Below the pieces are notes generated by a model. That model was not told the DNA's origin. It ran no database searches and saw only the letters and a program-made list of their open reading frames with translations. From Streptomyces sp. SID10853 (lineage in GTDB: Bacteria; Actinomycetota; Actinomycetes; Streptomycetales; Streptomycetaceae), in assembly GCF_010548145.1 (NCBI RefSeq), contig NZ_JAAGLN010000053.1, positions 1 to 35,709 of the forward strand: DNA of 35,709 bases. The letters are read 5' to 3'. The position numbers and the translations under genes are program-made. Below are positions 16,632 through 24,027 of this stretch, one piece after another. Every line of letters starts with the position of its first letter. The stretch's first letter is position 1.

Positions 16632-18023
16632 TCAGCGCGCTGCGGCGCCCAGGTCGGTCATGGCCGGCAGCCGGCCGAGCGAGGCGGCGATCAACTCGTC
16701 CGATGCCGCCATGTCGGTCATGTTCCCGCTGAGGAACTGCTGGTAGGCCGACAGGTCGAGCAGCCCGTGGCCGCTGAGGTTGAACAGGATGACCCGCTCC
16801 TTCTTCTCCTTCTTGGCCTGCAGCGCCTCTTCGATCGCGCCCCGGATGGCGTGCGCCGACTCGGGAGCCGGGATGATGCCCTCCTCGTTGGCGAAGGTGA
16901 TGCCGGCCTCGAACACCGGGCGCTGCGGGTAGGCCACCGCCTCGATCAGCTTCTGGTGGTACATCGCGCTCACCAGGGGGGCGGCGCCGTGGTAGCGCAG
17001 GCCGCCGGCGTGGATGCCGGGGGAGACGAAGGTGTGTCCCAGGGTGTACATCTTGGTCATCGGCGTGATGCCGGTGTAGTCGTTGTAGTCCCAGGCGTAA
17101 CGGCCCTTGGTGAGCTTCGGGCAGGCTTCCGGCTCCACCGCGACGAACCGGGTGTCCAGGCCCTCGCGCACCTTCTCGTGGAAGAACGGCAGTGAGATAC
17201 CGGAGAAGTTGCTGCCGGCGCCGACCGAGCCGATCACCACGTCGGGGAAATCGCCGATGGCACGGAACTGGCGTACCGCTTCCTGCCCGATCACGGTCTG
17301 GTGCAGCAGTACGTGGTTCTCGCCGCTGCCCACCGAGAGGTTGCAGCGCTCCACCTGGCGGGCGTGCTCGAAAGCCTCCGCGTTGGCGATGGACAGACTG
17401 CCGTCGGTGTCCGGGTCGCGGGCCAGCGCCGCGCGGCCGGCCTCGGAGTCCTTGTTGGGGCTGGAGATGACCTCGGCCCCGTTCATCTCCATCATGATCC
17501 GGCGGTACGGCTTCTGGTCGTAGCTGACCCGGACCATGTAGACGGTGCACTTGAGGCCGAAGATACGGCAGGCGACGGCGAGTGCCGAGCCCCACTGGCC
17601 GGCGCCGGTGCCGGTGGTCAGGCTGGTGATGCCTGCCTGCTTGTAGTAATACGCCTGGGCCAGCGCGGTGTTGAGCTTGTGGCTGCCCGTGGTGTTGGTG
17701 CCCTCGTACTTGTAGTAGATCCGGGCCGGGGTGTCGAGCAGCTTCTCCAGCCGGCGGGCCCGGTGGAGCGGGGTCGGCCGCCAGCGCAGATACTCGTCGC
17801 GCACCGGCTGCGGGATCTCCACGAAGCGCTCCCGGCCCATGCTCTGCCGGTACATCGACAGCGGGATCTGCGGGGTGACCGGGCCACCGTCCCCGCGGGT
17901 CTCCGGCCTCGCCTGGCGCAGCTTCGCCGCGTCCTCGACGCCGGTGAGGTCGGACAGCACGTTGTACCAGTGCGTGGGAACGATTTCTTCAGCGGTCAGC
18001 GAGGCTCCTGCCGAATTCACCAT
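16632..18023 (-). CDS. TrpB2-like PLP-dependent enzyme with altered catalytic site
   Basis: A 463-residue fold-type II PLP enzyme of the long TrpB2 subfamily. The PLP lysine lies in YEGTNTTGSHKLNTALAQ (about residue 134). RPTPLHRARRLE, YMVRVSYDQKPYRRIMM, NHVLLHQTVIGQEA, GSVGAGSNFSGI and FNLSGHGLLDLSAYQQF are family blocks. In tryptophan synthases the motif ETGAGQ contains the Glu that activates indole; here it reads TTGTGAGQWG, with Gly in that place. So beta-replacement of serine or O-phosphoserine by a nucleophile other than indole, or a different aminoacrylate reaction, is more likely than tryptophan synthesis. No trpA is nearby, and the partners are a carrier protein, ligase, flavoprotein and exporter. 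ATG at 18023 behind GAGG, 18 bases after the carrier protein gene. Confidence 0.88.
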   Translation of the reverse strand: MVNSAGASLTAEEIVPTHWYNVLSDLTGVEDAAKLRQARPETRGDGGPVTPQIPLSMYRQSMGRERFVEIPQPVRDEYLRWRPTPLHRARRLEKLLDTPARIYYKYEGTNTTGSHKLNTALAQAYYYKQAGITSLTTGTGAGQWGSALAVACRIFGLKCTVYMVRVSYDQKPYRRIMMEMNGAEVISSPNKDSEAGRAALARDPDTDGSLSIANAEAFEHARQVERCNLSVGSGENHVLLHQTVIGQEAVRQFRAIGDFPDVVIGSVGAGSNFSGISLPFFHEKVREGLDTRFVAVEPEACPKLTKGRYAWDYNDYTGITPMTKMYTLGHTFVSPGIHAGGLRYHGAAPLVSAMYHQKLIEAVAYPQRPVFEAGITFANEEGIIPAPESAHAIRGAIEEALQAKKEKKERVILFNLSGHGLLDLSAYQQFLSGNMTDMAASDELIAASLGRLPAMTDLGAAAR

Positions 18024-18041
18024 GGGTTCCGATCCTCGTTT

Positions 18042-18335
18042 CTAGGAGTTTTCCACGTGCGCCGTGACCAACTTCACGAGATCGCCGACCCGTTTCAGTG
18101 GGGCCTCGAATATCTCGCTGTCACCGATCTTGATTCCGCATTCCTGCTCGACTCGGACAACGATTTCAAGAATGGTCAACGAGTCGATTCCGAGCGCGTG
18201 CAACTCGTCGTCGAGCCCGATATCGGGCGGCGCGGAAGGGCCGAGTGCGGCCGCGATGATTCCGCGTACCTGCGCGCCGGTCCTCTCGGGAGCGCCTGAT
18301 GTATCGGGAGTTTCGATTCTTTCGGGAGACGTCAC
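18042..18335 (-). CDS. stand-alone acyl carrier protein
   Basis: A 97-residue carrier protein. The phosphopantetheine serine is Ser52 in ALGIDSLTILEIV; helix II and the following KIGDSEIFEAPLKRVGDLVKLV are typical of type II acyl carriers. The acidic N-terminal 20 residues are an extension. The start is GTG at 18335, with GGAAGAGGGGA at 18341-18351 as ribosome site; the frame is open further upstream but overlaps the exporter gene. It probably holds the intermediate that the ligase loads or the flavoprotein and PLP enzyme modify. It needs a phosphopantetheinyl transferase encoded elsewhere. Confidence 0.88.
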   Translation of the reverse strand: MTSPERIETPDTSGAPERTGAQVRGIIAAALGPSAPPDIGLDDELHALGIDSLTILEIVVRVEQECGIKIGDSEIFEAPLKRVGDLVKLVTAHVENS

Positions 18336-18403
18336 AATGATCCCCTCTTCCCTGAACTGTTCTTCGCTTTCCGGCCGTTCCGCCGGCCCACGGGGCCCGC
18401 TGT

Positions 18404-19036
18404 CTAGGCCATGGGGCCCGTCATCACCGCGGTGCGCAGTCCGAGCAGCAGCAGGACGGCCCCGCTCACCCAGGCCAGTCCCACCCCGACCGCGGGCCGG
18501 GCCAGCAACTTCCTCGCCAGGCCGACCAGGGTGACCACCACCGCGTACCAGCCGGCGCTGATCATGATCTGCACGCCGGTGAGCGTGATCACGTCGGCGG
18601 GCGTGCCGCCTCCGGCCGGCAGGAACTGTGGGATCAGGGCCAGATAGACGGTGGCCATCTTGGGGTTGGCGGCGCTGGTGACCAGCCCTGACCGGTAGGA
18701 CCGCCACAGGCTGCCCGCGCTGGACTCCTCGGGTTCTGCCGCCTGTTGGCGGCCGAAGTTCCGCCGGTTGCGCACCGTCGTCACCGCGAGGTAGCAGAGG
18801 TAGACGGCGCCGGCCAGCTTGAAGACGGTGAACACCAGTGGGGAGGTCTGTGTCAGCGCGGCCAGGCCGAGAGCGGAGGTTGCCGCCCACATGAGCAGTC
18901 CGGTGCTGCTTCCGAGTATGGTCACAAGCCCGGCCCCGCGCCCAAAACGCAGTGTTTCATTCACCAGCACCATGAATGACGGTCCTGGAGCGGCCACCAT
19001 CGCGAAAATCGTCGCGATGAAAACCCCACTCACCAT
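18404..19036 (-). CDS. LysE/RhtB-family amino acid exporter
   Basis: A 210-residue inner-membrane exporter with six hydrophobic segments. The family hallmark MVAAPGPSFMVLVNETLRFGRGAGL lies in the first helix and loop, and TSAANPKMATVYLALIPQFLP in the middle. LysE proteins expel amino acids and derivatives. As first gene of the operon it suggests that the product is an amino acid or small amino-acid-like compound. The start ATG at 19036 is preferred because the family begins directly with the first helix; an in-frame ATG at 19051 is possible and neither has a clear ribosome site. The ACP gene follows after 68 bases. Confidence 0.85.
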   Translation of the reverse strand: MVSGVFIATIFAMVAAPGPSFMVLVNETLRFGRGAGLVTILGSSTGLLMWAATSALGLAALTQTSPLVFTVFKLAGAVYLCYLAVTTVRNRRNFGRQQAAEPEESSAGSLWRSYRSGLVTSAANPKMATVYLALIPQFLPAGGGTPADVITLTGVQIMISAGWYAVVVTLVGLARKLLARPAVGVGLAWVSGAVLLLLGLRTAVMTGPMA

Positions 19037-19051
19037 GGGGCCGCCGCACAT

Positions 19052-19391
19052 CCGATCGCCATTCGACCGGGGTGCGGCGCTAACGCATGCGCATCCAATC
19101 GAAATGCCCCTTCCAAGACCCGGCGCCCGGCCGGATCTTGATTGCCTTCGAGTGGAACGCTAGCGGCTTCGGATGGCTGAGGCAACAGTTTGTTGAAGAG
19201 GGTGCGGTGTACGGCGAGAAGTTACAGCCCAGTAAGATTCAATTTCAGTCACCCCGGAATGCGACTGTGCCCCCGTCACGTCGCACGGCCTCGTTCGGGG
19301 CAGTACACATTCAGCCATGAGCAGATTGCCGAGAACGGCATGAGCGGATCCCCGCCCATTGAGTACCGGACACACCGAACGCGCCGGACAC
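19052..19391. other. 340-bp intergenic region, promoter area of the five-gene operon
   Basis: Less GC-rich than its surroundings and without a credible gene on either strand; the open frame 19087-19320 has no family features. It should contain the promoter for the minus-strand exporter operon. On the minus strand TTGGAA (near 19125) and the self-complementary ATGCGCAT (near 19086-19093) are visible, but no convincing -35/-10 pair could be fixed. Confidence 0.4.
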
Positions 19392-19429
19392 ACCGAGGGG
19401 GCCCGGCCGGTCGGCGGGGCCCCCTCGGT
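19392..19429 (-). terminator. strong hairpin terminator after ssuD
   Basis: ACCGAGGGGGCCC (19392-19404) pairs perfectly over 13 bases with GGGCCCCCTCGGT (19417-19429) around a 12-base loop, 11 bases downstream of the ssuD stop. It ends the sulfur operon and insulates the next operon. Confidence 0.85.
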
Positions 19430-19440
19430 ACGGCGACCGG

Positions 19441-20583
19441 TCAGGCGAACGGCACCTGGGCGGCCGGAGCGGCGCCCCGCGCGGACGGGTGCTGCCACAG
19501 GCCGTCGGCGGCCAGCCGGGGCAGCACCCCCTCCCCGAACCAGTACGCCTCCTCCAGATGCGGGTACCCGGAGAAGACGAACTCCTCGATACCCAGCGCC
19601 GCGTACTCCTTGATCCGCTCGGCGACGTCCGCGTGACTGCCGACCAGCGCCGTGCCCGCGCCCCCGCGCACCAGGCCGATCCCGGCCCACAGATTGGGGT
19701 GGATCTCCAGACCGCCCCGGCTGCCGCCGCCGTGCAGCGCGAGCATCCGCTGCTGCCCCACGGACTCGCTGCGGGCGAGCCCCGCCTGCACCGACGCCAC
19801 CGTCTGCTGGTCGAAGCCCGCCAGCAGCCGGTCGGCCTCCGCCCACGCCTGCTCGGAGGTGTCCCGGGTGATGACATGCAGCCGTATCCCGAACCGCACC
19901 GAACGCCGCTGCTCCGCCGCGAGCTTCCGGATCCAGGCGATCTTCTCCGCGACCTGCGCCGGAGGTTCGCCCCAGGTGAGATAGACGTCGGTGTGCCGGG
20001 CCGCGATCTCGCCCGCGATCGGCGATGAACCGCCGAAGTAGATCTCGGGGACCGGGTCCGGCGCCCTGGCCAGCTTCGCGTCCTCGACGCTGAGGTACTC
20101 GCCCCGCAGATCGACCGACTTGCCCGTCCACAGACCCCGGACGATCTCCAGGAACTCTCCGGTGCGGCGGTAGCGGGCGTCCTTGTCGAGGAAGTCGCCG
20201 TACGCGCGCTGCTCGTGGCTCTCGCCGCCGGTGACCACGTTGAGCAGGAGCCGGCCTCCGGTCTGCCGCTGGAAGGTGGCGGCCATCTGCGCGGCGAGCG
20301 TGGGGGAGACGAAGCCGGGGCGGAAGGCGACCAGGAACTTCAGCCGTTCGGTGTGCTGCGCCACCATCGCCGTGGTCAGCCACGCGTCCTCGCACCAGGC
20401 GCCGGTGGGGGTGAGCGCGCCCACGAAGCCGAGATCCTCGGCGGCGCGGGCGATCTGGCTCAGATAGGCGACCGTCGGCGGGCGGTCGCGTCCGCTGGCG
20501 GTGGCGGGTGTGCCGTGGCCGCCGCCGACGACATGGCGGCTGTCGCCGTTGGTGGGCAGGAACCAGTGGAAGGTGAGGGGCAC
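19441..20583 (-). CDS. ssuD: FMNH2-dependent alkanesulfonate monooxygenase
   Basis: A 380-residue bacterial luciferase-like flavin monooxygenase. SsuD cleaves alkanesulfonates, including methanesulfonate in some members, to an aldehyde and sulfite using FMNH2 from SsuE. Family features are the N-terminal MPLTFHWFLPTNGDSR, GAWCEDAWLTTAM with the conserved Cys near residue 64, LKFLVAFRPGFVSPTLAAQMAATFQ, LLLNVVTGGESHEQRAYGDFLDKDARYRRTGEFL and FVFSGYPHLEEAYWFGEGVLP. There is a short insertion (GGGHGTPATASGRDR) near residue 20-33. GTG start behind GGAG. It is the last gene of the sulfur operon, 57 bases after sfnB. Confidence 0.94.
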   Translation of the reverse strand: MPLTFHWFLPTNGDSRHVVGGGHGTPATASGRDRPPTVAYLSQIARAAEDLGFVGALTPTGAWCEDAWLTTAMVAQHTERLKFLVAFRPGFVSPTLAAQMAATFQRQTGGRLLLNVVTGGESHEQRAYGDFLDKDARYRRTGEFLEIVRGLWTGKSVDLRGEYLSVEDAKLARAPDPVPEIYFGGSSPIAGEIAARHTDVYLTWGEPPAQVAEKIAWIRKLAAEQRRSVRFGIRLHVITRDTSEQAWAEADRLLAGFDQQTVASVQAGLARSESVGQQRMLALHGGGSRGGLEIHPNLWAGIGLVRGGAGTALVGSHADVAERIKEYAALGIEEFVFSGYPHLEEAYWFGEGVLPRLAADGLWQHPSARGAAPAAQVPFA

Positions 20584-20640
20584 GTGGTGTCTCCGTTCGG
20601 GGAGTTCCGGGGGCCGGACAGGCAGCGGGAGAGGGGGCTG

Positions 20641-21957
20641 TCAGAGCAGGCCGTGGCGGGGCGGCCGGATGTCGTCGAGTACGTACCGCCCGATGTGCTG
20701 GACCTTCCAGCGGACCGGGTCGTGCAGCGTGTGGGTGCGCGCGTCACGCCAGTACCGGTGCAGATTCAGGGAGTTGAGCGCCGAGCGGGTCCCTGACACC
20801 TCGAACAGGGCGCCGGACACCTCCACCGCGGTCTGCGCCGCCTGCACCTTCGCCGCGGCCACCGCGATCGACGCCTCGGCCGCCGTGTCGTCCGTGAGGC
20901 CGGCGCGGGCCGCGTCCACGGCCCGTGCGCCGTCCCGCAGCAGCGCCTCCGACGCCCTGAGCCGGACGGCCAGTTCACCGAAGCGCTGGATCAGCAGTGG
21001 ATCCTCCGCCGCCCTCTCGGTGCCGCTCTCGAACCAGGGGCGGCTCGTGGTCCGTACGAACCGGACCGCCTCGGCCAGGGCGCCCCCGGCGATACCGGTG
21101 TCGATCGCCGCGTGCAGCAACTGCGCCACCGCCCCGTGGAGTTGTGGCCCCTGGAAGGTGAGGTGGTGGGGCAGGACACGGTCGGCCGGTACCCGTACGC
21201 CCGCCAGCCGGACCGTACCGCTGGCGGTCGTGCGCTGGCCCAGGCCGTCCCAGTCGTCCACGACGGTGAGCCCCGGCGCGTCCCGGGGCACATAGGCCAC
21301 CCGCAGCGTCTCGTCCTCGGCGCGGGCCAGGACCGGGATCCAGTGGGCGAAGAGGGCGCCGGTGGAGTAGTGCTTGACACCGGTCAGGGTGTACGAGCCG
21401 TCCGGCCGTGGTGCGAGGCGGGTGCGGATGTCCTGGACGTGCCGGGTGCCGGCCTCCGACTGGGCGTTGCCGAAGCGTGCTCCGGACAGCAGCTCGCCGA
21501 AGAAGAACTTCTGCTGCTCATCGGTGCCTTGGCGGCGGATCACGTTGACGTACACGAAGTGGCTCTGCGGGATCTGGGCGAGGCTGGCGTCGGCGGTGGC
21601 CAGCAGCCGGAAGATCTCGGCGAGGGTCTCCGTGGAGACATCCGCTCCGCCGTGCGCGGCCGGGACGGTGACGGCGAGCAGGCCCGACGCGGAGAGCCGG
21701 TCCAGCTCCGCGCGCGGGAGACGGCGTTCGGCGTCCCTGGCCGAGGCGTCCGTACGGAACTCGTCGGCCAGCGACGCGGCGACCGCGCGGGCCTCCGCGT
21801 CGTCGGCTATGACGTGAGCGGGGGCAACGGGGGCGACGGCAGGATCGGGCACGGCAGGATCGGGCACGGCAGGGCCGGCGGCGGTGGGGGCGGTCCTGTC
21901 GCGGTCGGTCCCGGTGCGGGTGATCCCGGTGGGGGCGGTCCTTGCGCGGTCGGTCAT
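20641..21957 (-). CDS. sfnB: SfnB-family sulfur acquisition oxidoreductase (acyl-CoA dehydrogenase fold)
   Basis: A 438-residue flavoprotein of the acyl-CoA dehydrogenase superfamily, in the subgroup that travels with sfnG and ssu genes. Residues about 55-435 are the enzyme (HVIADDAEARAVAASLADEF, LLATADASLAQIPQSHFVYVNVI, FGNAQSEAGTRHVQDI, LTGVKHYSTGALFAHWIPVLA). The first about 48 residues are a Thr/Pro/Ala-rich, repeat-like extension (GPAVPDPAVPDPAV) that is probably disordered. Its exact reaction is not settled in the literature I recall; context makes it a step or accessory flavin enzyme in dimethyl sulfone use. ATG three bases after the ssuE stop, so it is translationally coupled. Confidence 0.88.
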   Translation of the reverse strand: MTDRARTAPTGITRTGTDRDRTAPTAAGPAVPDPAVPDPAVAPVAPAHVIADDAEARAVAASLADEFRTDASARDAERRLPRAELDRLSASGLLAVTVPAAHGGADVSTETLAEIFRLLATADASLAQIPQSHFVYVNVIRRQGTDEQQKFFFGELLSGARFGNAQSEAGTRHVQDIRTRLAPRPDGSYTLTGVKHYSTGALFAHWIPVLARAEDETLRVAYVPRDAPGLTVVDDWDGLGQRTTASGTVRLAGVRVPADRVLPHHLTFQGPQLHGAVAQLLHAAIDTGIAGGALAEAVRFVRTTSRPWFESGTERAAEDPLLIQRFGELAVRLRASEALLRDGARAVDAARAGLTDDTAAEASIAVAAAKVQAAQTAVEVSGALFEVSGTRSALNSLNLHRYWRDARTHTLHDPVRWKVQHIGRYVLDDIRPPRHGLL

Positions 21958-21960
21958 GGA

Positions 21961-22515
21961 TCAGCCCGCCGCGGCCAGCAGTGGCGTACGGCCGAGGGCC
22001 GCCGCGAACTGGTCGAGCACCTGGGCCAGGGCCTCGCTCGCCCCCGGCGCGACGGTGAGGGAGCCGTCCTCGTGAGTGGTGAGGTCCCTGTCCAGGGTGA
22101 ACCAGCCCTGGACGATGTGCCCGGCGCCCATGGAGCTGAGGACGGGCCGCAGGGCGTAGTCGATGGCCAGCACATGCGCGGCCGTACCGCCGGTGGCGAG
22201 CGGGAGCACGGTCTTGCCGGCCAGGGCGTACTGCGGGAGCAGATCGAGGAGGGCCTTGAGGGCGCCGGAGTAGGCGGCCTTGTAGACGGGGGTCCCGACG
22301 ACTATCCCGTCGGCGCGGGCGAACAGCTCGGTGGCCTCGACGATCGCGGGGTGGCGGAAGTCGGCACCGAGCAGCGCCTCGGCGGGGATGGTGCGGACGT
22401 CGAGCGGGACCACCTCGTGGCCCTGGGCCGCGAGCCTGGCGCCGAGGTGGCGCAGGAGTCTGCTGGTGCGGGAGGTGGGGGAGGGGCTGCCGGAGACGGA
22501 CAGGACGGTGGCCAT
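21961..22515 (-). CDS. ssuE: NAD(P)H-dependent FMN reductase
   Basis: A 184-residue flavodoxin-fold reductase. It makes FMNH2 that SfnG and SsuD use. Seen are the N-terminal LSVSGSPSPTSRTSRLL phosphate-binding loop, ADGIVVGTPVYKAAYSGALKALLDLLPQYAL around residues 90-120, and VLPLATGGTAAHVLAIDYALRPVL, as in E. coli SsuE. AAAGGA at 22522-22527 is the ribosome site. It lies between sfnG (34 bases upstream) and sfnB in the same operon. Confidence 0.93.
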   Translation of the reverse strand: MATVLSVSGSPSPTSRTSRLLRHLGARLAAQGHEVVPLDVRTIPAEALLGADFRHPAIVEATELFARADGIVVGTPVYKAAYSGALKALLDLLPQYALAGKTVLPLATGGTAAHVLAIDYALRPVLSSMGAGHIVQGWFTLDRDLTTHEDGSLTVAPGASEALAQVLDQFAAALGRTPLLAAAG

Positions 22516-22549
22516 CAGGGGTCCTTTCGGGAGGAGCCGGGAGGTGTGC

Positions 22550-23668
22550 TCAAGCGGACAGGGGTGCGGACTCCGCAGTGCCGTCCGGGAGTTGGGCCTC
22601 CAGTTCGCGTACGAGCGGCAGCACACGCCGCCCGAAGTACTCCACTTCCTCGTGGTAGTGCAGGAAGCCGAGGAGGAAGAGGTCGACGCCGAGCTTCTTG
22701 TACGCGACCATCCGCTCGGCGATCTGCTCCGGCGTACCGACGAGCCCGGTACGGAAGCTGTCGTTGTACTGCACCAGGTCCTCGAAGGAGGAGTCCTGCC
22801 ACATGCCCCGGCCGTCGGCGGCCGACCGGCCCGCCTGTCCGACGGCCGCGCCGAAGCCCTCGACGGCCTCGGTGTCGGCCTGCGCGACGATCCGGCGCAG
22901 GGTGTCGCGTGCCTCGGTCTCGGTGTCTCGGGCGATGAGGAAACCGTTGAGCCCGAACTTCGGGGCCTTTCGGCCCGCTTCGGCGGCCGACCTGCGAACG
23001 TCCTCGATCTGCTCGGTGACTCCGGCGAAGTCCTTGCCGTTGGAGAAGTACCAGTCGGAGACCCGGCCCGCCATGGCACGGGCGGCCGTGGAGTTGCCGC
23101 CCTGGAAGATCTCCGGATGGGGGCGCTCGGGCGTGTTGAGCGGCTTGGGCTTGAGGGAGAAGTCACGCAACCGGTAGAAGTCACCGGCGAGTTCGGCATG
23201 GTCCTCGGTCCAGATCTGCCGGAGCGCGCGGATGAACTCCTCCGAGCGGCGGTAGCGCTCGTCGTGTTCGAGCCAGGGCTCCCCCAGGGCCGTGAACTCG
23301 CCCTTGAACCAGCCGCTGACGACATTGACCGCGAACCGGCCCTTGGAGAGATGGTCCGCCGTGGCACCGAGCTTGGCGAGGACACCGGGGTGCCACAGAC
23401 CGGGGTGCACAGCGGCGATGACCTTCAGGCGTTCGGTGGCCAGCAGCAGCGCGAGGCTGAAGCTGGTCGACTCGTGCTGGTACTCGGCGCCGTAACTGGC
23501 CATGTACCGGACCTGGCTGAGGGCGTAGTCGAAACCGTTGTTCTCGGCGAGAACGGCGAGTTCACGGTTGTAGTCGTATCCCCAGTCGGTGCGCTGCTCG
23601 ATTTTGCTGGTGACCAGGCCACCACTGACATTGGGAACCCAGTAGGCGAATGTGAGGGGCGCGGGCAT
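22550..23668 (-). CDS. sfnG: FMNH2-dependent dimethyl sulfone monooxygenase
   Basis: A 372-residue luciferase-like monooxygenase of the SfnG subgroup, which converts dimethyl sulfone to methanesulfinate and formaldehyde. Recognised blocks include FAYWVPNVSGGLVTSKIEQRTDWGYDYN at the N-terminus, LKVIAAVHPGLWHPGVLAKLGAT, GRFAVNVVSGWFKGEFTALGEPWLEHDERYRRSEEFI, IFQGGNSTAARAMAG and DWYFSNG. The start at 23668 is preferred to an in-frame ATG at 23707 because CAGGAG lies just before it and the family begins here. It is the first enzyme gene after the leader peptide; the 229-base gap contains a hairpin near 23709-23744. Confidence 0.92.
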   Translation of the reverse strand: MPAPLTFAYWVPNVSGGLVTSKIEQRTDWGYDYNRELAVLAENNGFDYALSQVRYMASYGAEYQHESTSFSLALLLATERLKVIAAVHPGLWHPGVLAKLGATADHLSKGRFAVNVVSGWFKGEFTALGEPWLEHDERYRRSEEFIRALRQIWTEDHAELAGDFYRLRDFSLKPKPLNTPERPHPEIFQGGNSTAARAMAGRVSDWYFSNGKDFAGVTEQIEDVRRSAAEAGRKAPKFGLNGFLIARDTETEARDTLRRIVAQADTEAVEGFGAAVGQAGRSAADGRGMWQDSSFEDLVQYNDSFRTGLVGTPEQIAERMVAYKKLGVDLFLLGFLHYHEEVEYFGRRVLPLVRELEAQLPDGTAESAPLSA

Positions 23669-23708
23669 GCGGAACTCCTGTTGCGGAATGCTCGGAATTT
23701 CAGGCACG

Positions 23709-23744
23709 CCGAATACGGCAGGCTCGGTCGGGAGCCGGATTCGG
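23709..23744 (-). promoter_or_regulatory. leader hairpin upstream of sfnG
   Basis: On the minus strand, CCGAAT (outer) and GGCTC (inner) pair with GAGCC and ATTCGG around the loop CCGACC, with an unpaired bulge between. It lies 41 bases before the sfnG ATG and 153 bases after the leader peptide stop. It could be part of a cysteine-controlled attenuation or translation-control structure. There is no T-run. Confidence 0.4.
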
Positions 23745-23897
23745 ACGGTGTGACGACAGCGCGCGGCGACCCGGCCGGACCGACCGGTACGGGCGGCGTG
23801 GACGGGGGTGCGGTACGAGCGCGGGCTCGGGCGCGGAAGAAGCAGAAGCTGAAGAGCGGAAAGGCGGCGGACCAGCGAAATCAGGCCGCTGGGCGGA

Positions 23898-23990
23898 TCA
23901 GCGAGTCAGGCCGCAGGGACGACAGGAGGCGCTGGAGACGCGAGCGAGGTCGACGTAGCGTCGTCGCGTGAGGCCCTGTCGCTTGTTCAT
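23898..23990 (-). CDS. cysteine-type leader peptide (uORF) of the sfn/ssu operon
   Basis: A 30-residue open frame: starts MNKRQGLTRRRYVDLARVSS and ends with SCRPC and GLTR before TGA. The pattern basic-RRRYVDLARVSS-xxCR is that of the short actinobacterial leader peptides found before sulfur-assimilation genes (annotated simply as putative leader peptide). Two Cys codons lie near its end, so ribosome stalling at low cysteinyl-tRNA could sense sulfur shortage. The ATG is about eight bases after a -10 element and has no ribosome site, so the mRNA is likely leaderless here. It is oriented with sfnG and located 229 bases upstream. It is too short for ordinary gene finding. Confidence 0.8.
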   Translation of the reverse strand: MNKRQGLTRRRYVDLARVSSASCRPCGLTR

Positions 23991-23997
23991 GAACTCG

Positions 23998-24027
23998 ATG
24001 CTGGCAGCAGGCCGGGAGAACCGTCAA
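23998..24027 (-). promoter_or_regulatory. promoter of the leader peptide-sfn/ssu operon
   Basis: On the minus strand TTGACG (24022-24027) and CAGCAT (23998-24003) are 18 bases apart, a good -35 and a fair -10. The leader peptide ATG begins eight bases after the -10, at the expected transcription start. Confidence 0.6.

Noticed and set aside
16632..18023. TrpB-like gene considered as the normal tryptophan synthase beta chain
   Set aside because: No trpA or other trp genes adjoin it, and the catalytic Glu of the ETGAGQ motif is Gly.
19087..19320. 77-codon plus-strand frame upstream of the exporter operon
   Set aside because: No ribosome site, no conserved-looking segment, and it runs against the expected promoter of the minus-strand operon.
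21112..22938. 608-codon plus-strand frame opposite sfnB, ssuE and sfnG
   Set aside because: It spans three well-supported genes on the other strand and has no family features.
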